Assembly (NCBI GenBank): GCA_031254905.1
Contig: JAIRTN010000137.1
Coordinates: 1-6,639 of the forward strand
Reading direction: 5' to 3'
Origin: Coriobacteriales bacterium
GTDB taxonomy: Bacteria; Actinomycetota; Coriobacteriia; Coriobacteriales; UBA8131
DNA: 6,639 bases
Shown here: positions 5,980 through 6,639 of the stretch, piece by piece
Numbering within the stretch: the stretch's first letter is position 1
How the letters are laid out: each line of letters starts with the position of its first letter
Position numbers and translations under genes: made by a program
The notes under the pieces: model-generated
Seen by the model: the letters and a program-made list of their open reading frames with translations, nothing else
Told to the model about the DNA's origin: nothing
The model's database searches: none

Positions 5980-5992
5980 ATGGCAAACGGCA
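5967..5992. repeat. Heptamer tandem repeat CGGCAAA, about 3.7 copies
   Basis: CGGCAAA at 5967-5973 and 5974-5980, TGGCAAA at 5981-5987, and CGGCA at 5988-5992. On the minus strand these read TTTGCCG and overlap the proposed -35 box of the ech promoter. They resemble the short tandem heptamers found between genes in several bacterial groups. Confidence 0.8.
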
Positions 5993-6076
5993 GGTGCTTA
6001 GAGGGGCAAAAGGCCTTTCGAACACTTTTGAACAATCACTATGCGTAGAGCCTGAAGCCCTCCTGCCCAAGAGACT

Positions 6077-6094
6077 CTATAAGCAGCATTATAG
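6077..6094. promoter_or_regulatory. Dyad CTATAA-N6-TTATAG
   Basis: A perfect 6-bp AT-rich inverted repeat with centre GCAGCA. It contains TATAGT-like text that could be a plus-strand -10, but no -35 is found at the right distance. It may be a binding site or a chance palindrome in AT-rich DNA. Confidence 0.25.
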
Positions 6095-6125
6095 TATCTT
6101 CCGTAAAGTTATGGTATCGAAGATT

Positions 6126-6179
6126 ATGAATAAATCGCTCTTGGTTAGTGTTGCTTGTATCGCGTCTGTGCTTGCCTGA
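6126..6179 (+). pseudogene. Signal-peptide-like short ORF ending at TGA (possible lipoprotein remnant)
   Basis: ATG at 6126 gives MNKSLLVSVACIASVLA and then TGA at 6177-6179. The peptide has the shape of a secretion signal: a basic residue near the start and a hydrophobic core. The position of the stop is where a lipobox cysteine would stand (VLA-C), and TGA differs from TGC/TGT by one base. The frame stays open for about 30 codons after the TGA, but the translation there does not look like a protein. There is no clear ribosome binding site. It could be a decayed lipoprotein gene start or pure chance; low confidence. Confidence 0.2.
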
Positions 6180-6224
6180 ATCTCGTCTTCCACGCCATTA
6201 AACAGGCCGCTATTTAACATGGGC

Positions 6225-6407
6225 CTACTTCCAGTTCAACGCTGGAAAGGCAGAGCGCACATACTCCTCTTTTTGTAGGAGCCCATCACTGCCGGTTTTT
6301 ACTATATCCCAAAACTCTTTTTCGGCAGTATAGGTGTTAGTATCTTTGCACACCTTGTTAGCGAAGCGCATTTTGCTTTCTATAGCTTTCGTTTTTTCGC
6401 TTTCCAC
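6225..6407 (-). CDS. Small charged protein of unknown function (60 aa)
   Basis: From GTG at 6407 the product is 60 residues, beginning (M)ESEKTKAIESKMRFANKV and ending in YVRSAFPALNWK. It is hydrophilic, rich in Lys and Glu, with one Cys and no membrane segment or signal peptide. I do not recognise the family. The GTG is supported by GGGAGAAGG ending 6 nt upstream and by a good promoter further upstream (6469-6497). The same frame is open through the right edge of the window (base 6638), so this may instead be the C-terminal part of a longer protein. However, the upstream part (beyond about 6500) is Arg-rich, has a different base composition and looks less like coding sequence. It reads toward echA, with about 490 bp between, so it is probably a separate unit. 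Confidence 0.5.
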   Translation of the reverse strand: MESEKTKAIESKMRFANKVCKDTNTYTAEKEFWDIVKTGSDGLLQKEEYVRSAFPALNWK

Positions 6408-6468
6408 GGCGTACCTTCTCCCAGTCGGATAAGCATAGTGCAAACCGAAATTCCAATGTAGCCCAAAT

Positions 6469-6497
6469 ATACTATTTGGAATACGGGTATCTGTCAA
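6469..6497 (-). promoter_or_regulatory. Sigma70-type promoter for the small right-hand gene
   Basis: The minus strand has a perfect -35 TTGACA (plus 6492-6497), a 17-bp spacer and TAGTAT (plus 6469-6474, 4 of 6 matches to TATAAT). A start of transcription near 6462 would leave about 55 nt before the GTG at 6407. It lies inside the longer open frame, which favours the short version of the gene. Confidence 0.5.
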
Positions 6498-6639
6498 CGC
6501 GCGCGATACGCGCCAGGGCAATCGCTTACGGACTTCTGATGGGACAAGCCGACGCTCAGCGGCTGTCATCTGTAGCGTCACGGATGCCAGATGCCGTTTC
6601 TCCTGCCGGGACAGCCGCCGCACCAACCTTGCCGGTGCT

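Larger units (their letters stand above)
5734..6224. other. Intergenic region without a convincing gene
   Basis: About 490 bp between echA and the small right-hand gene. It holds the presumed ech promoter, a leader of about 210 nt, two classes of short tandem repeat, a GC hairpin, two dyads and one signal-peptide-like short ORF, all listed separately. The only long frame on the minus strand (up to 5979) translates to a Pro/Ala/Arg-rich chain with no start signal and is not called. No transcription terminator with a T-tract was found for the right-hand gene. Confidence 0.6.

Noticed and set aside
5827..5992. Possible CRISPR array from the regular short repeats
   Set aside because: Units of 7-8 bp are directly adjacent without spacers, so they are simple tandem repeats.
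5994..6179. Plus-strand open frame of 61 codons starting at 5994
   Set aside because: No ribosome binding site and the N-terminal part looks random; only the signal-peptide-like end from 6126 is kept as a low-confidence remnant.
6194..6222. Imperfect hairpin CCATTAAA / TTTAACATGG as terminator of the right-hand gene
   Set aside because: The stem is weak and interrupted, and no T-run follows on the minus strand.

Overview
The window carries a complete, six-gene energy-converting [NiFe]-hydrogenase operon of the Ech type (group 4), read entirely on the minus strand from about 5733 down to the left edge, in the order echA-echB-echC-echD-echE-echF. All catalytic and cluster-binding cysteines that define a working hydrogenase are present: RICGxC...H and DPCxxC in the large subunit, the NuoB-type cysteines in the small subunit, and two CxxCxxCxxxCP motifs in the ferredoxin subunit. 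Gene order and subunit set match the Ech complexes known from Methanosarcina barkeri and from anaerobic bacteria, not complex I (no NuoEFG) and not the CooMKLXUH order. The expected reaction is 2H+ + reduced ferredoxin <-> H2 at the cytoplasmic face, coupled to ion movement through EchA/EchB.

The genes are packed as one transcription unit. echA/echB overlap by 4 nt (ATGA), the echB stop lies inside the echC ribosome binding site, echC/echD overlap by 8 nt, echD/echE are 3 nt apart and echE/echF 8 nt apart. Purine-rich Shine-Dalgarno sequences precede every cistron. This and the protein types point to an anaerobic, fairly GC-rich (roughly 60% by eye) fermentative bacterium. I cannot name the phylum from sequence alone. 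A distinctive trait is that three subunits carry low-complexity Ala/Pro/Thr/Glu-rich additions: a loop insert in EchA, an N-terminal tail on EchD, and an apparent C-terminal tail on EchF.

The 5734-6224 stretch (about 490 bp) holds no convincing gene. On the minus strand it contains a plausible promoter for the operon (TTGCCG-N17-TATACC), a dyad GATACT-N5-AGTATC just downstream, and a leader of about 210 nt. It also has heptamer repeats, octamer repeats, a GC-rich hairpin, and a four-codon ATG micro-ORF that abuts the echA TTG start. A second dyad (6077-6094) and a signal-peptide-like 17-codon plus-strand ORF ending in TGA also lie here.

From about 6000 to 6500 the base composition turns visibly AT-richer. 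On the minus strand a frame open to the right edge ends at 6225. Inside it a good promoter (TTGACA-N17-TAGTAT) and a GTG with a Shine-Dalgarno suggest the real gene is a 60-residue charged protein of unknown function.

The left 95 bases are an extreme C-run/G-run tract with a G-quadruplex pattern. The echF frame runs through it without a stop to base 1, so the 3' end of echF is uncertain. No RNA genes, insertion sequences, CRISPR arrays or integration sites were seen. No wholly new system is evident; the main novelty is in the appended low-complexity segments and the repeat-rich leader.
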